Origin: Actinostola sp. cb2023
Lineage: Eukaryota; Cnidaria; Anthozoa; Actiniaria; Actinostolidae
Direction: 5' to 3'
DNA: 64,000 nt
Assembly (NCBI GenBank): GCA_033675265.1
Contig: JAUJYZ010001489.1
Location: 52,467-116,466 of the forward strand
The notes beneath the pieces are model-generated. The model worked only from the letters and a program-made list of their open reading frames with translations. It was not told where the DNA came from and searched no databases. The first letter of the stretch is position 1; each line of letters begins with the position of its first letter. Shown one piece after another: positions 1 to 12,050 of the stretch. Made by a program: the position numbers and the translations under genes.

Positions 1-1700
1 ATCAATGGAGCTGGAGAAACTTGCAGCTGTTTCTGTGCTTGTTGTTTCTGGTTCAGTACATTTAGTACAAGTTGACACACTTTTGTTGCAAATTCGGTAA
101 ATCCAGGCTGATGCTGCTCAGAATTTCATCATCATCACAAAACTGCAAGTAACTGAACTCTTCCATAGCATTTGTGTGAGAAAAAAATTGTTTGTTTTAC
201 TTAAAATATTTTCAAGATGGTGGAAAATCACCTCACTCTTCAGTCAGCATCAGACCCACAGCCTTTCAACATCAAAATGGCTTTCTAGATTCTTTGATTT
301 GATTGGCTAACACATGACATGGCTGTTTTGTGATTGGCTGTGCAAAATGGTGCGATTTAGAGCTCAAAAAGGCGCGATTTGGGAATAAATCGCGTCATTT
401 TTAACCAATCAGATTACAGGAAATGCTAGTGATTTCAAAATGGATGTAATTACGGTGGTAATTCAGATACTTTTTTGCCATTGTCCTAAGTATGAAAACG
501 TAAACAAAACATTATTCAAGTTTGAATCAAAATCTATACTGATTCAACATTACAATACAACTTTACCCTACCTGCACTTTACATACATATATTGGAATGT
601 CTTGTAGGCCGTTTTTGAGAGCTTCCCAGTGCATGTCATCGTCCTGGATATTTGTTGTTGGATTTGTACTCCAGTAGTGATGTGAAGCCATATTGGACCA
701 TCGAAGGCACTATTCCTGTAAATTTGTCCATGAGGATTAACGCCCATGTGTTTTTTAAAGGGTAGGATATTAGCTCTCATCGTAGTATTGACATTTTGAG
801 GTAATTATAACTGGTCTTGGAAATTCAGGATTCTGGCTGAACTTCTGGGGCGACTCCATATTTTCCAGACACTTCACGGTCTTCCTCAAAGGAGCTTCTT
901 GAGGTGACTGAGCCATTCCTTTAACTCTGTTGGAAGATCTGAATAGTTCTACTAATTAAACCTTTCGCACAACTTTCTTGATCGCTTTTCAGCTTGAAGC
1001 ATGTCCTTTTATTTAGGAAACATTTCCTACACAGGTATTGAGTTAGCTCTACATTGTCCACTTTTACGTCAAATAACTTGCACACATTGTCTGCCAACCC
1101 TTGGGTTTTCCCCCCTTATTTTGGTACGAAGTTTCTTGTCTGTTTCCTCGTCCAATGCTTTCAAGGGAGTTTTAGTTTTGGCGTTATAATGTATGCTTTC
1201 AGTCATACTTCCCGACTTCTCTATCTCTGGTAAAACGTACACGTGAATGTAATTTGAGAGGCAAACGATCTGTCAATAATTTCGCATAAATTATAGAATC
1301 GTGAATTTTATTTATGACATCACGGACATGATTCATTGATCGCGCGCCCAGCCGTTAGTAGGGGGAGGTTTGGGGGAAATCGACACCCTAACGGGCTCAA
1401 AACCGAGCCTAAGAAATAGGTAATATGTGATCAGCTGTTATGTAACAATATTGGTACACATGAGATGTGTAGGGGGAAATGCAATTGAGGGACCCCCCTG
1501 TGGCCAATACAGCACGTGAGCTGTGTTCAAACAGTGTTATTCCGATGCTTAACTCAACGAAGCTACAGTATTGATTTTGCCCTCCCCCTCCCCTACACCT
1601 CCATATGTTGGTATCGTTGTCTTACTTTGGCGTTTTGTGGCCCTCACCTTTACTGGATCAAGTATAGATTGACAACAAATTTGTTTCTTCAACCTTAGTT
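1..1700. other. No gene recognised
   Basis: No ORF here has a recognisable motif, and the short open frames look random. The stretch is AT-rich single-copy-looking or old repeat DNA. I see no transposon end or RNA gene before the hammerhead-like core at 1721. Confidence 0.5.
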
Positions 1701-1720
1701 TAAATAAAAAACTGCCAAGC

Positions 1721-1745
1721 TTTCGGGCTAAGCACCCATCTTCAG
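1721..1745 (-). ncRNA. Hammerhead ribozyme-like core
   Basis: Read on the minus strand, this has CTGAAGA, then a short stem closed by GGG and CCC, then GAAA. That is the CUGANGA...GAAA catalytic core of a hammerhead. Penelope-like retroelements carry such minimal hammerheads in their terminal repeats, so this may mark an old Penelope-like end. Stems I and III were not confirmed, so activity is unknown. Confidence 0.4.
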
Positions 1746-2079
1746 GGCTAAATGCATAAAATCTAATTACAACGGCTATACGTTTACGCCACCAAACAAG
1801 CAAGCTCGTGCGCAACAAACTGAACAAGCTCGCGCAAAGCAAGCAAAATCAAACAACGCTAAAGTTACTGAATACAGATTAAATAGAAATAATGAAAATA
1901 ATAATATTTGCCCTTGATGGAATTTCAAATGTATTGGTCCAATAATTTTCCTTAACTCCTCTTCCTCGGGAAGTACTATGGCCGAGTTATAATTCGAGTT
2001 CGAGTTAAGAATCGAGTTGGGGTATACCCAAATTATATGACTGTATATCTGACCTCTTACAGTGTAACAACAGCGCTCA

Positions 2080-2730
2080 TTGTTATCCTCACATTGTGGT
2101 GTTTGGCAGATTGCTACCTTATATTGTGCACCTCCATCCTTTGACAGTTCATACACGTGGCATGTGTCTGGTGTTGTAGATGAGGATAAGGCCCACTTCC
2201 TCCACTGTAGACACCAAGCATCAACTGTTCAACAGCTTTTTCTTGCAAAATGGACTCAGCCACCTCTTCTTTAGCAGCAGTAACGAGATCAATATTTTCT
2301 GAACCTTATTTGGCCCATTTTGAATGGCCAATCTCAGCCAGATTTGTTGATGGAGCACCCCTTGGACACCATGCGCGAAAAACATGGTGACGTCGTACAT
2401 GCCACCACTCTCCAACACTTCAGGTGTTTTCTCTCAGGTGTAGACAGAAGGGCCATGCGATCTTCTAGAACTTGATTATCCGCCGCTGTGGATGCGCTGT
2501 GAAGCAGCTTGTTGGTGGACATCTATTTCTCTTCTGATGCCAATTTGTTTCGATTACGGTTTCTGCAATCTTTGTAGTGGAAGTCACAACCCTTAAAACG
2601 AGCCTGACCATCTTCGCCGAACACAAAATAGGTCCTTTTGGCCAATTTGTGCAATATTGCAACCATAATTGCAAAGTTGTAGCACTCGACCAGTGTAACC
2701 ATAACAACGTGACCAGTCAGTATTTCCATG
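2080..2730 (-). pseudogene. Overlapping minus-strand ORF fragments, unrecognised
   Basis: Several open frames of 60-126 codons overlap on the minus strand in different phases, which is the pattern of a decayed coding exon. One frame contains FKGCDFHYKDC and continues past a stop into a Ser/Thr-rich stretch. I do not recognise a domain, and this may be chance. It is listed only because it is the densest ORF cluster in the first 5 kb. Confidence 0.2.
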
Positions 2731-3142
2731 ACGGCTTAATTTTTCGAGATTTAGACAGTTGAAAATAATATTACGGTACTCGAAAACAGACCGAAAACAA
2801 TAAGTGCCGCAAATTGCTCAACATTTTCCAGTTCTCTACGAGGTGTTTCTGATGCACCATTCAGAATGCTGATTGTTGCGGTTGCTGAGTAATCGCATGC
2901 CTTGTAAAAATCGAAAAAACATTTATTACTTATGAACTAAGACTTTGCAACCTGTCTGTACTGGCCTCGCAGGAGCTCTACAAGATGGCCGAGTAGATTT
3001 GGTTTAGTCACGCATACTTTGAATTATATCAGCTTCACGTGCACAATAATTGCTTGTTTCGTGAAGAGACACATGACATTTATTGTAGTGCTAATCTCTT
3101 TTTAGCCAGACGACGTTAATCAGCGTCTTTGAGCTAGTTTGA

Positions 3143-3222
3143 ACTCCACTGTAGTTGCTCAGTGGGTAGAGCACCTGTCATGAAATCGGGGTGTCGTGGG
3201 TTCGAATTCCGCTCGAGGCAAC
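3143..3222 (+). repeat. tRNA-like SINE head or tRNA pseudogene
   Basis: An A-box-like stretch (TTGCTCAGTGGGTAGAGCA, from about 3155) is followed at normal tRNA spacing by a B box (GGTTCGAATTCC, 3199-3210). The 5' end cannot pair with the 3' end as an acceptor stem, so this is not a functional tRNA gene. It is best read as the RNA polymerase III promoter head of a tRNA-derived SINE. Downstream, a short motif GAACTCCTAGC recurs near 3431 and 3511. Confidence 0.55.
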
Positions 3223-4448
3223 CCTGATTTTTTTCTGAACATTTGTTCTGTCTATGCTCATCATAGTTTCTTTTATCAACGTGAATGACATTGACTGTAT
3301 ATTTAAAATTCGGTTAAATAGCACTATTTTCTGGCTGATGTAGTTCTTTGACTGGAATCTAACCAGAAACCTTGCAATTTGGAAGCTACCAATTCTCGGC
3401 TTCATCGTCTCATTATCAGTCAGGTCCGAGAGAACTCCTAGCAAAGCGTCGAGTATTTAACAACTACTAGACGCTCATTGAGCGTTCACTTGGCGGATGA
3501 GATGATCAGCTGGAACTCCTAGCCAAGCGCCGAGTGGCCAAAATATAGAACTAGAGGTTCTATTAGCTTACGTGAACTCGGGCTTCTTAATAAAGCTATG
3601 TTTTGTATTGTCATCCAGCTGAATAGTTTTAGCCTATTACTTGCACAATTTAAAAAATAATTTCCACAGTCGACAATACCAGCTCAGAATGGGTATAAAC
3701 AGCAAAGTACAATCGAAAAACATCCTTAGATTTTATGGAACTAATTCAGAAAATAGTGCAGAAAATAGGTAGAACATGCATGCGTAATTAGCAGTATCAA
3801 GTGTTATATATTTAGAGTTTCGCCCATGGAACTATTGTAAATATAGCCAAGAAGGAAAGCTTTTAAAGGGGCTGTGACATGGTTAACAAGTGGACTGGGT
3901 ACTAGTGTTAAACTTGAAAAAGTGAGACTCACTTTTTCAAGTTATCAAGTGCCATCTTGGATTTGAATCGTAACGACAGATCGTATTTTGTATATTCTCC
4001 AGTTGTATATGCATATTTTATCCGCTTTGAGTTAATGTTGGATCCCTTTTAATGTCCAAATGTCTTCCTATATATTAATAGTTATAGTATTTTATATTTT
4101 ATATTTATATATTAATTAGGGCTCCCATTGATAGCAGTACGTTTTGTTACTGAAGGGAATACCCTGTTTAAATAAAGGTTTTCATTCATTCATTCTGGTG
4201 CGAAGTCCAAATCCAAAGGCAAACGATCTCAGTCTCACGGCGGTCGCCGAAGGCAAACTTCGGGTTGCAAGAAACAAATAAATTGTTGGAGATCACGGCA
4301 GCAAAGTCGGGTTAGGGTATATCTCAAGGGAGATATCTATTCAGCATGGAACAAGGCCAAAGAATGCTCTGGCAATGGGACATGTAGAGATAATTTATTT
4401 GATTCGCTTGGCTACTTTCAGTTGAGATCTGAATCATTACTAAGTTAA

Positions 4449-5247
4449 GGGTGGACTAACATATTTCGTTACTATGCAACCGCGTTGCTATGGGGTTTTA
4501 CATGTCTTCAATTCTTTAGCTTTGTTGAGGATTTTTTTCTTAAATTTTATATTTTATAGCCTTGTTAAACATCCTACTTCTCTCTAGGGGTTTTAAATTT
4601 CGTTTTAGCAGAAATGAGCAAGCATACAATTTATGAATTAAAAGTCATACAATTCGCACATCTCCTGCTTGGGTACAACAGGAAAATCAAAACGTCTTTG
4701 CTGCATAATAATTTTTATGCCAAATGACAGAATAGAGAACTGTCTAAACAATTCAATGCTGAAAAAGAACGGTAAATTTAACAAGACTTCACTGCGCATG
4801 CGCAGATTCTCGTCACTGAAGGTTAATTTTTTCTAACCTAGAATATCAACAACGACCTAGTCAACATTGCTGAGCATGCTTTTTAAAAACTGAAGACAAT
4901 ATGACAAGTTATGGAATTTAATCCTTATAAACAGCTCGAAAAACGTCCATAAAAAAAATCATTTTTCATTTAAATACCAAATCAATGCTCAGTTGTCTGC
5001 TCCTTGTGTTGTAGAACAAGTGTATAATCATAGATATACAGTATCTTATAAATCCTTGGAAAAAAAGAGCGTTTTTTCTGTTTTGATGACGTCATTGTGA
5101 CGTAATTTGGTTACGTCATGCTCTGACAAAGCTTTCTCCCTTACAATCACTTCCTATAAGTCCCTTCTCTTCTCTTTGAATTTTACGATTTTTTTGAGGT
5201 TTCAAATTTTGCTTAGCAACAGTCGAAATAATTATGTTAGTCCACCC
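4449..5247. mobile_element. TTAA MITE, GGGTGGACTAACATA termini
   Basis: The terminal inverted repeat GGGTGGACTAACATA is present at both ends of 799 bp, with TTAA at 4445-4448 and 5248-5251. No transposase is encoded. The right TTAA is shared with the next element at 5252. The TTAA target is typical of Kolobok/T2, piggyBac and Sola3; the neighbours favour Kolobok/T2. Confidence 0.75.
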
Positions 5248-5251
5248 TTAA

Positions 5252-5960
5252 AGGGGCAGTGTCAAGCCTCACGCATGCGCATTAAAATCAAAACAATAAC
5301 ACTCGGTTGAGAAGCCTACCTTGCCCGGTAGCGAGTTACAAAACCCCCCTAAAACCGTTCTAATCGCTAAATAAATGACCTACAGGACTCATGTAGATAC
5401 TAATCTTTATTTAGAAAGCAATATTAGAACTTCAATATATCAAAAGGACTGAATTCTAGATGTGAATTCACGGCGATATCATTTTCCAACGGCTGATCAA
5501 ATAAAACACAGGAAGCCCAACACATAAATAGATGGTGGGAAGCTCACCGGGTTTACAAGTCGTTCTTCGTGAGTTTTTCTCTTCAAAAGTCATGAACAGT
5601 ACTGCACCTACGATTGATGATCAAGATTCCTTCGCAATCGATCAGAATTGCCGGTTTACAATTCGGTTTTCTTCACTCGAGGATGATGGCGGGCTGACTC
5701 TCTCTACGGCTGTTCGACACTTTTTTCAACGGCTTCAAAGTCAGTTCTAAGATGAAATAATCTCCACTAGGAATTGTTGAAAATGAAGAACATGCTTTGA
5801 ATAATTACTAGTGATCCATTAGACGCTTGAACAAACATGATTAATGTCGATGGAAACGGATTGAAAACATCGCTAATAATAAAAGTCCACGGTGGACTTT
5901 TATTATTTCTCGCTTCTTCGTACCCAGGCTTGCGCGGTCATATGGCTTGACACTGCCCCT
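5252..5960. mobile_element. TTAA MITE, AGGGGCAGTGTCAAGCC termini
   Basis: A perfect 17 bp terminal inverted repeat (AGGGGCAGTGTCAAGCC) bounds 709 bp. Both flanks are TTAA, at 5248-5251 and 5961-5964. An internal hairpin lies near 5880 (AAGTCCACGGTGGACTT). A 72-codon open frame at 5532 has no recognisable motif and is probably chance. The right TTAA is also the left TTAA of the Kolobok element. Confidence 0.8.
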
Positions 5961-6127
5961 TTAAAGGAGAACTGAAGCCTAAAATTGACCTAGTTTTATT
6001 GAAAAGTAGATACCTTTCTGATCAATATCCAAAAAATATTTTGTGCATGTAAGCACTAGTTAACGAGATAATCCAGTTTGAAATCATCAAATTTACGCAT
6101 TTTTCGCTTGGCATAGCGTAGCGCAAT

Positions 6128-6874
6128 ATGGCGGGTGTTCAACCATTTCAGTTCGAACCCACTTACTCGGCTGAAGACATTGAAAACTTGGATAGCCATG
6201 ACCAGAGTATAGAAGAAGAAGATATTTCTAATGACATCGAGTCAAGAATTGGAAGAAGAGACTGGTGTTTGTGCGAAAACTGCCTCGAAATGCCCACCGA
6301 TGACGAGTGTTATTGTTGTCAGGAATTAGACGAACTCAATAGCAAATTTGACGAGTCAGGTACTTGAAATCTTCTATTCGGAAACTGAATTTATATATAG
6401 GTTCTTTCTATCATCGTTTCAGGTGTGGACTGTATAACAGAACACAATAAGTTCGACATTGTGTGCCTCGACACAGATGTTTTTAAAGACAGCATTGGTA
6501 GCCATAAACAATGCTCGATTGAATCCAGTACCAGATCCTATCACAAACCGGTAAAGCTTTATATCCTAAGACTCTTTCCTTCTACATCGAATAAAGATTT
6601 GGAAACATTTGAAAGCTATAATTAAATGATGAACACAGTTATTATAATGATATATCTACATCACCTTATATTAAAGTTGTTACTACCATTTTATTTCAGA
6701 ACATGGAGGCTGGCTGCCTATAGACAATTTACCTGGTGGGTATATGGAATGCTTGGCAAGAAAAGGAGGAGGGTTATACCTTCTTGTGTGGTTTTATCAA
6801 TAAGAGAACATTTCCCTGAAGAAAATGGAGACTACACAGGGTTCAAGGAGGCAGAGATTAACATTTCAAATTAG
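6128..6874 (+). CDS. P2X7-type intracellular (ballast) domain protein, three exons
   Basis: Proposed exons are 6128-6359, 6423-6550 and 6700-6874, all with GT-AG borders. Exon 1 encodes an acidic N-terminus, then WCLCENC, MPTDDECYCCQE: the cysteine-rich zinc-coordinating motif of the cytoplasmic tail of vertebrate P2X7 receptors. Exon 2 gives CITEHNKFDIVCLD. Exon 3 gives AYRQFTWWVYGMLG and VIPSCVVLSIREHFPEENGDY, which match the rest of that domain in order. There are no channel transmembrane segments, so this is a stand-alone ballast domain, a form common in invertebrates. By my count the exon 2-3 junction is out of phase by one base, so a small exon is missed or the gene is damaged. It lies inside the Kolobok element, convergent with the transposase, so it is probably cargo. 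Its role there is unknown. Confidence 0.75.
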
Positions 6875-7318
6875 TCTTTTATTGTTTAAAATATTTGAAT
6901 TATAATACTAGACTACATGTATCTATATGTAGACTACATGTATCCATCGATTGCGTGATAGATAGTGAGTAGCGAAAAAGCTGGCATTTTGAATAAAAAC
7001 AAAGCGAAAAATCAAAAAATGTTATATAAATTCAAAGGTACAGAATAGTTCTTGTTTTCTATGAGTTCAAATAGTAAACTCGACGCTATGCGTCTCGTTG
7101 ACTATTGACTCGTAGAAAACTCGAACTCATAGTCTAATATTATTGTTAAATGGTACTATTTCATGGTTGTGTTGTTTGCACTCTACCATGTTATTTAAAT
7201 ACAAATTATTATTTTCACTGACTTGACATTTTCATATCAAAAACTATGCAAAACAATAAGTCTACCTAAGCCCATTATACATGCCAACTTATATTTCAAA
7301 CTGCTTGATTGAAGAGGG

Positions 7319-7341
7319 GGGGGGGGGGGGGGGGGGGGGGT
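7319..7341. repeat. Poly-G tract
   Basis: An uninterrupted run of about 24 G. Similar G or C runs occur near 37012, 54380, 60734 and 60823. Their length is unreliable in assembly. Confidence 0.8.
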
Positions 7342-7716
7342 GTTTGTTACAGACCTCAAAAGCCCAATGCCATATATGTAGGTCAAAAAGTCAAAGTTGT
7401 GGGAGTGGTCATCGTGAAATTTTGACTTCAGAGAAGTACAATGTAGTAGTTGCCATGGATGTTAGTCAGACCAATGTCCACATTCACACTATGGTGATCT
7501 AGGGGGAGTGATGCTTGTCACATGACTAATCCTTGCCCCAAAGACAGCCTTCAGTCAAATTGAACCCCAGCTACCAGAACTTAACTCAAAGGCAAAAAAA
7601 TAACCCTAAGCCTGAATTGTTACCCTAACCCTAGTTTTCAGTTAACCCTAACTTCTTGCCGGGGATATCCAAAGTCCTGGTCACGTGACCTCATACTTTT
7701 TTTCTGTTAATTAATA

Positions 7717-8062
7717 CACCGATTCCGAACATTGCGACCAATTTGAATAACCATGTTCAGAATCGGTGTATATTGATAAACTTTGAAATTCATTGAAAAG
7801 CTGTCAGTCAGTCTTGATAAGAGTCCCTGATGTTAACCTGCTTGTGGATGTCAACATAATAAGTAATAAACTCTTCCAGAATGCCAGTGTTCACTGTGAA
7901 CCTCAACCAGCTCTACCAGGCTGACATTGAGTCTTTCCAAAAGGTTTACTTTGGAAAATTATCCCATGTGATTACAATATACTCTTCTCGGTGAATAAGA
8001 ATGAATAATAATTAATATTATTACCCTTATTCATTTGTAATCACCAAGAAGAATATATTGCT
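7717..8062. repeat. Two short hairpins inside the Kolobok element
   Basis: The first hairpin has arms TACACCGATTCCGAACA and TGTTCAGAATCGGTGTA (about 7717-7768). The second has arms around 7966-8000 and 8025-8062 (CAATATACTCTTCT against AGAAGAATATATTG). Both look like small MITEs or folded repeats, with no coding content. Confidence 0.55.
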
Positions 8063-8063
8063 A

Positions 8064-8215
8064 GAGTGCAAACACTAAAACCATGAAACAGTGCTGACTT
8101 TAAATTAGCACTAAATAGTGCAATGTCTTTTGTTTTCTATTGTTTCATTGGTGCTATTTAGCACTAAATAGTTTGTACTGTTTCACAGTTTTAGTGGTTG
8201 CACTCTACTAAGTAA
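8064..8215. mobile_element. TA-flanked MITE, GAGTGCAA...TTGCACTC
   Basis: The ends TAGAGTGCAAACACTAAAACC and GTTTTAGTGGTTGCACTCTA are inverted repeats. The interior repeats short AT-rich blocks such as GCACTAAATAG. TA flanks suggest a Tc1/mariner-type target. Related copies are at 28460-28584, 38102-38252 and 38409-38547, and a partial one ends near 54088. Confidence 0.6.
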
Positions 8216-8294
8216 TAATAATAATAAGTTAACCACATGTTTAACAAATAGTAATTAAGCTGTCAGTTTGATTATTATAATAAAAAAATTAGGT

Positions 8295-11091
8295 TTAATT
8301 GTTATTTGTAAAACGTGTGGTTAATCTAACAATAACCTCTTGTCTGGGTGGTCGGGCATGGCTTGCAATGTTCGCAGCAATGTGTTCGGTGTCAATACCT
8401 GCACTGCGCTGGGCTCTTGGCTGTTCTTTTCTGGTTACAATTTTGTCAAGAATTGGCCTGACATGGTCTCTTGTAGTGTTTTCCTTGACTGGCTTTGCAA
8501 CCCATTCCTTGGTGCGCTTTGGGAAAACCAGCTTGTAGCGCAGTTCATTGGCATTGGCTCCTTTTGATGCCCGCGCTTGTTCCCTCCCTGTGTTCGCATT
8601 ATGGTCTATGGCAGCCAGTTGTGTTCTTGCTACCATTCCTTTGAAGGAGAAATGTTGGCGTTTTGGAGCATACTTTGTCAAGACATTATGATATACTTCA
8701 AGACTACCAGTATGGCAACAAAGATTGAGTTTCTGAACATCTTGAAGCAACTTTGTGTCAAAGATGATGGATCTTAATGCTTTATGTGGAGGAGAGTCTG
8801 GCTGGAGCCACCTTTTGGCTCCGTTGACATCAGGTGGGATGGGTGGATGCTGGCACTCATGGTAGAGGTTGGCTGAATCCCATGAATGGATATCTGCCAC
8901 ATGATACAACACAGATATCCACTTCTCTCTCAGAAGCTCTTTGTTGCCATTGCATGTCTCAGCACACCAATGTAGGTGATTTGATATGGACTTACTCCAT
9001 TTTATAAGTTCATCACATTGTTTCTCTTTGGACTTGGATGTTATTTTCTTTGTGATGCTTTTGGCTAAGTGCCAAACATCAAATTGATGGGTTTTGTCGG
9101 GATAGTTCCTTCGCATGTCAGCAGCAATTCCAATATGACGGTCAGTTGCTACAACTTTAATTTTGACACCTTTGTTTCCAATGTTGGTCATGCATCTGTC
9201 GAATCCCTCTCTCTCCATGGCATTGCTACTAGAAACCTCACTCACTTGAATGACATGGAAATCAACAATCTTATCTGTGTGTTGATCAAGCATTGTGTAG
9301 GTTCCGTATTTGGCACTGTACCCAGGACTATCACACCGTCCATCACCTGACAGCCATAAATCCTTGTTGCCAACATCTGCGATAATACTTTCTTGCTCTT
9401 GTAGCCAGTGGTCATTTATTGCTGGGAATAAGTACTCATTTTGAATGTCACAAAATGATTTTTCACTGAAGAATTGCAAATTCATTATTTCTGCTATGGT
9501 GGATACTTTGGTATAGGTAGCACCACTTAATAAAATAGCAGAAGAAAGCAGAAGATTTCCCGCTGCCATTCTGTTGATTAATGGCTGGCTTTGCCATGGA
9601 AAAGTATGATTGTTTATACAGGTCATGTCCACAAATAACAGTGATCCTTGAGTAGATTTCTCAGTTTCAAGGACAGGTGCACCACACATAACACATCTTT
9701 GGAAGAGTTTACACAGTTCACTCTCAAAAATTATAAACTTTTTTTCATCTTGTGGTTTTAATGCGTCAGCTGAGACAGTTGTTTCAGAATCATCAGTCTC
9801 TGAAGACTCTTCATTGGTAATGCATGTCTTCTTTTGAGGTCATATGGACGCCTCACTATCAGGGGGGTAATGTGTTTCTTGAGACGAGGATATATCATCA
9901 TCGCTGTCAACATTTTCAGTATAATTCATTATTTCAGTTTGTGTACTTGAATCACAAAACTCTTTGATGATAGTTTGAGTACCAATAGTGCGTTTCATCA
10001 GCTGATGGTCCATTTTCATGTTTGCCTGGCACATCTTATCTTGGTACTCTGAAGCCCCAACTTGCACAGATTTACAATTTTCTTCATTGACTTCAGTCAT
10101 ATTAGTGATGACCTGTTCGACAGGAACTTCAAAAGGACCAGCCTCTACTTCTACAGGCATAAATATTTCCTGTCCCACAGAAGACGTTAAAGGACCTGCC
10201 TCTACTTCTACAGGCATAGAAATGTCCTGTCCCACAGAAGACGTTGAAGGACTAGCTGCCTCCAAAACATTGATGAGGTCAGGTGATAGTGCACTGTTTT
10301 CGAGCGACTGCAGCTACTAAAAATAATAAAACCAAACAGTCTGTTAATAACTGAAATATAACATTGTCAATCATGTTAATGAATTTCATTACATTCAAAT
10401 AAATGTTTATACAAACATATCACGTTGTGAATAAATTAAAAAAACACCTCGCAAAATTCCACGAGCTTCGATCATCAAAATGCACAGAAATAGTCTTATT
10501 CACATCAGAAAGTTCTGGTATGCCATTTGTTCAAGTGTTTGGAAGTGCGAACGTTATATAAAGACTGTTACTGTTAGCTACTGTATAATATCAAAATATA
10601 TAGAAACCCTTCGAAAGGCGAAAGCACGTGCTTCGATCGTCAAAGTCAAAGGCGAGATACCAGTATTATTGACCATCAAACTTATAGCTATACAAACTAT
10701 AACTACAATATTAACTGTCAGTGGTAAGTATTTATCTTTTATAGATCCTTACCTGCTTATTTTGTAGTCTTTCAATCCGAAGTTGGGTAGAAATACGTGG
10801 TTTCTTTGGTGGCGGGCGATATGAAAACACAGTCGGTATAGCACCAGCTTTCAGCTTTGTCTTCATCCTCACTCCTGTAAGTTGTGCTTTTAGGTTTGTC
10901 TCAAAGCAATCAGGAGTGAAATGGTCCGAGCAAACAAAAGAATTCTTTGAGATCGTGGGGTTTACTCGTTTGACCTTCGCCAGCCATTCCTTCATCAGCT
11001 GTTCATCTTTGGGAAGACTATGGTAGCTGATGCCTCTGCCTTTCGTTCTTCTGCCGTCATTATTACATCCCACAGCCATACAATAAACCAT
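8295..11091 (-). pseudogene. Kolobok THAP-domain transposase, one internal stop
   Basis: Exon 1 (11091-10753, 113 codons) begins MVYCMAVGCNNDGRR and carries a THAP zinc-finger domain (C-x4-C ... W ... C-x2-H, ending with the proline-rich tail). The intron ends at an AG giving exon 2 from 10313, phase 0. Exon 2 has a linker with two copies of a roughly 21-residue unit (TSSVGQ..MPVEVEAGP), then the catalytic region from about 9689: GDGRCDSPGYSAKYGTY, VVATDRHIGIAADMRR, HQFDVWHLAKS. These are the acidic blocks seen in Kolobok-type transposases. The full reading is about 785 codons. A single in-frame TGA at 9842-9840 splits it; the frame is otherwise continuous on both sides. THAP proteins bind the transposon ends. 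This copy is probably inactive unless the stop is read through. Confidence 0.82.
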
Positions 11092-11794
11092 TTTGAAGTA
11101 CTAAGTAAAGATCTAAATAAACCGACTGAAACAAAAACTAATATTTTCCGATTTGATATATATCTGTTGCAGTATTATTCGCCTTCGTGTGTAAGTATTC
11201 GCTATGTGTCTCGCTATGTCGCTATGGTTCTTCGAAGTGTTTACCCTAAATATACGTCATAAACTCCTATAGCAACCGCTGACACTTCAAATATGAGCCG
11301 CGGTGTCGGGACACGATTTGGCCACTAAAATCTTTCTTTTTTTCGTCGAACGATTCGCAAAATGAGAAGAATAACTTGAAAAAAATGTTTTTCATGGGTT
11401 TAAGATTATTTTAAAAAATACTCAATTTTAGGCTTCAGTTCTCCTTTAACGTGTCATGAATATCATTAAAAATAGGCACCAATGCGCATGTGCAGCTCAT
11501 GACACAGCCCCTTTAAAGTGCATATCACCCATATTTCTTTTATTTTTTAGAATAAAAATATAACTTATATGGACTAAGAATTTCGAAAAAGAAATGGATT
11601 TTGGCGCGTTCTTGTATTTTTTATTGGCTCATAAAGTTGGAAATGGAAATTTTGGCCGAGTGCAGACGGGGACGTACCTGTGACGTAAGAGGAGTGAGTC
11701 GTTTCTTGTTGTGAAGCCATTTTGATAGTGTTTGGGAGTGATAGAGAAAGTTTAGTCCGTGTAAGTTCGTTTAAGCTGCCGCTCTGCTTGACAA

Positions 11795-12050
11795 ATGGCC
11801 ACTGGTTGCTCTAACTCAAATACGGGCTCGATATCTTACGAGGATTCTGAATTTAACTTCATTCCGGGTTAATATCAGCCCATTGAAACCGAGAAGCTGC
11901 CAGCCGTATCTAGTAGTAGTAGAGTGATCACAACGAAGACGATGTAATATTTGATGGCATAGAACCTACTTTATACTCAAAAGCCGAAAAGCAACGAAGA
12001 CTGGAAGGTTTGAAGGACAGATTAGCAGGAAAGGAGAGTCTCGACAACTG
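11795..12050 (+). pseudogene. First-exon remnant of a P2X7-type domain gene
   Basis: ATG at 11795 opens a frame (MATGCSNSNTGSISYEDSE) that meets a TAA after 25 codons. In another phase an acidic and basic stretch follows (EDDVIFDGIEPTLYSKAEKQ, then RRLEGLKDRLAG...LDNW) up to a GTAAGT donor at 12051. The ending, a basic helix then a tryptophan at the splice site, resembles the stretch just before the WCxCxxC motif of the P2X7 intracellular domain. The cysteine motif itself is absent, so the assignment leans on position within the element. Confidence 0.4.

Larger units (their letters stand above)
5965..11445. mobile_element. Kolobok DNA transposon (5.48 kb) with P2X7-type cargo gene
   Basis: A 24 bp perfect terminal inverted repeat starts AGGAGAACTGAAGCC at 5965 and is mirrored at 11422-11445. 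TTAA flanks lie at 5961-5964 and 11446-11449. Kolobok transposons are known for TTAA duplications and a THAP-containing transposase, and both are present here. The left half carries a three-exon plus-strand gene for a P2X7-type intracellular domain, and the right half a minus-strand THAP-transposase gene, so the two converge. The transposase has one premature stop. The MITE at 45864-46210 shares the AGGAGAACT terminus, so a related active copy may have mobilised it. Confidence 0.88.
3867..11512. mobile_element. Outer TTAA element split by later insertions
   Basis: The left end (AGGGGCTGTGACATGG after TTAA at 3863-3866) and the right end (whose reverse complement is AGGGGCTGTGTCATGAG, before TTAA at 11513-11516) form a terminal inverted repeat. 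Only 3867-4444 and 11450-11512, about 640 bp, would belong to it. The elements at 4449-5247, 5252-5960 and 5965-11445 fill one internal TTAA. The ends match the family of the 5252-5960 MITE (AGGGGC). The two pieces could instead be remnants of separate copies. Confidence 0.45.

Noticed and set aside
3152..3222. Functional tRNA gene
   Set aside because: A and B boxes are present but the 5' end does not pair with TCGAGGC, so no acceptor stem forms.
5532..5750. 72-codon ORF as a gene
   Set aside because: It lies inside a MITE, has no motif and no splice context.
6128..6874. A P2X ion-channel gene
   Set aside because: Only the intracellular domain motifs are present; no transmembrane or extracellular channel region is encoded.
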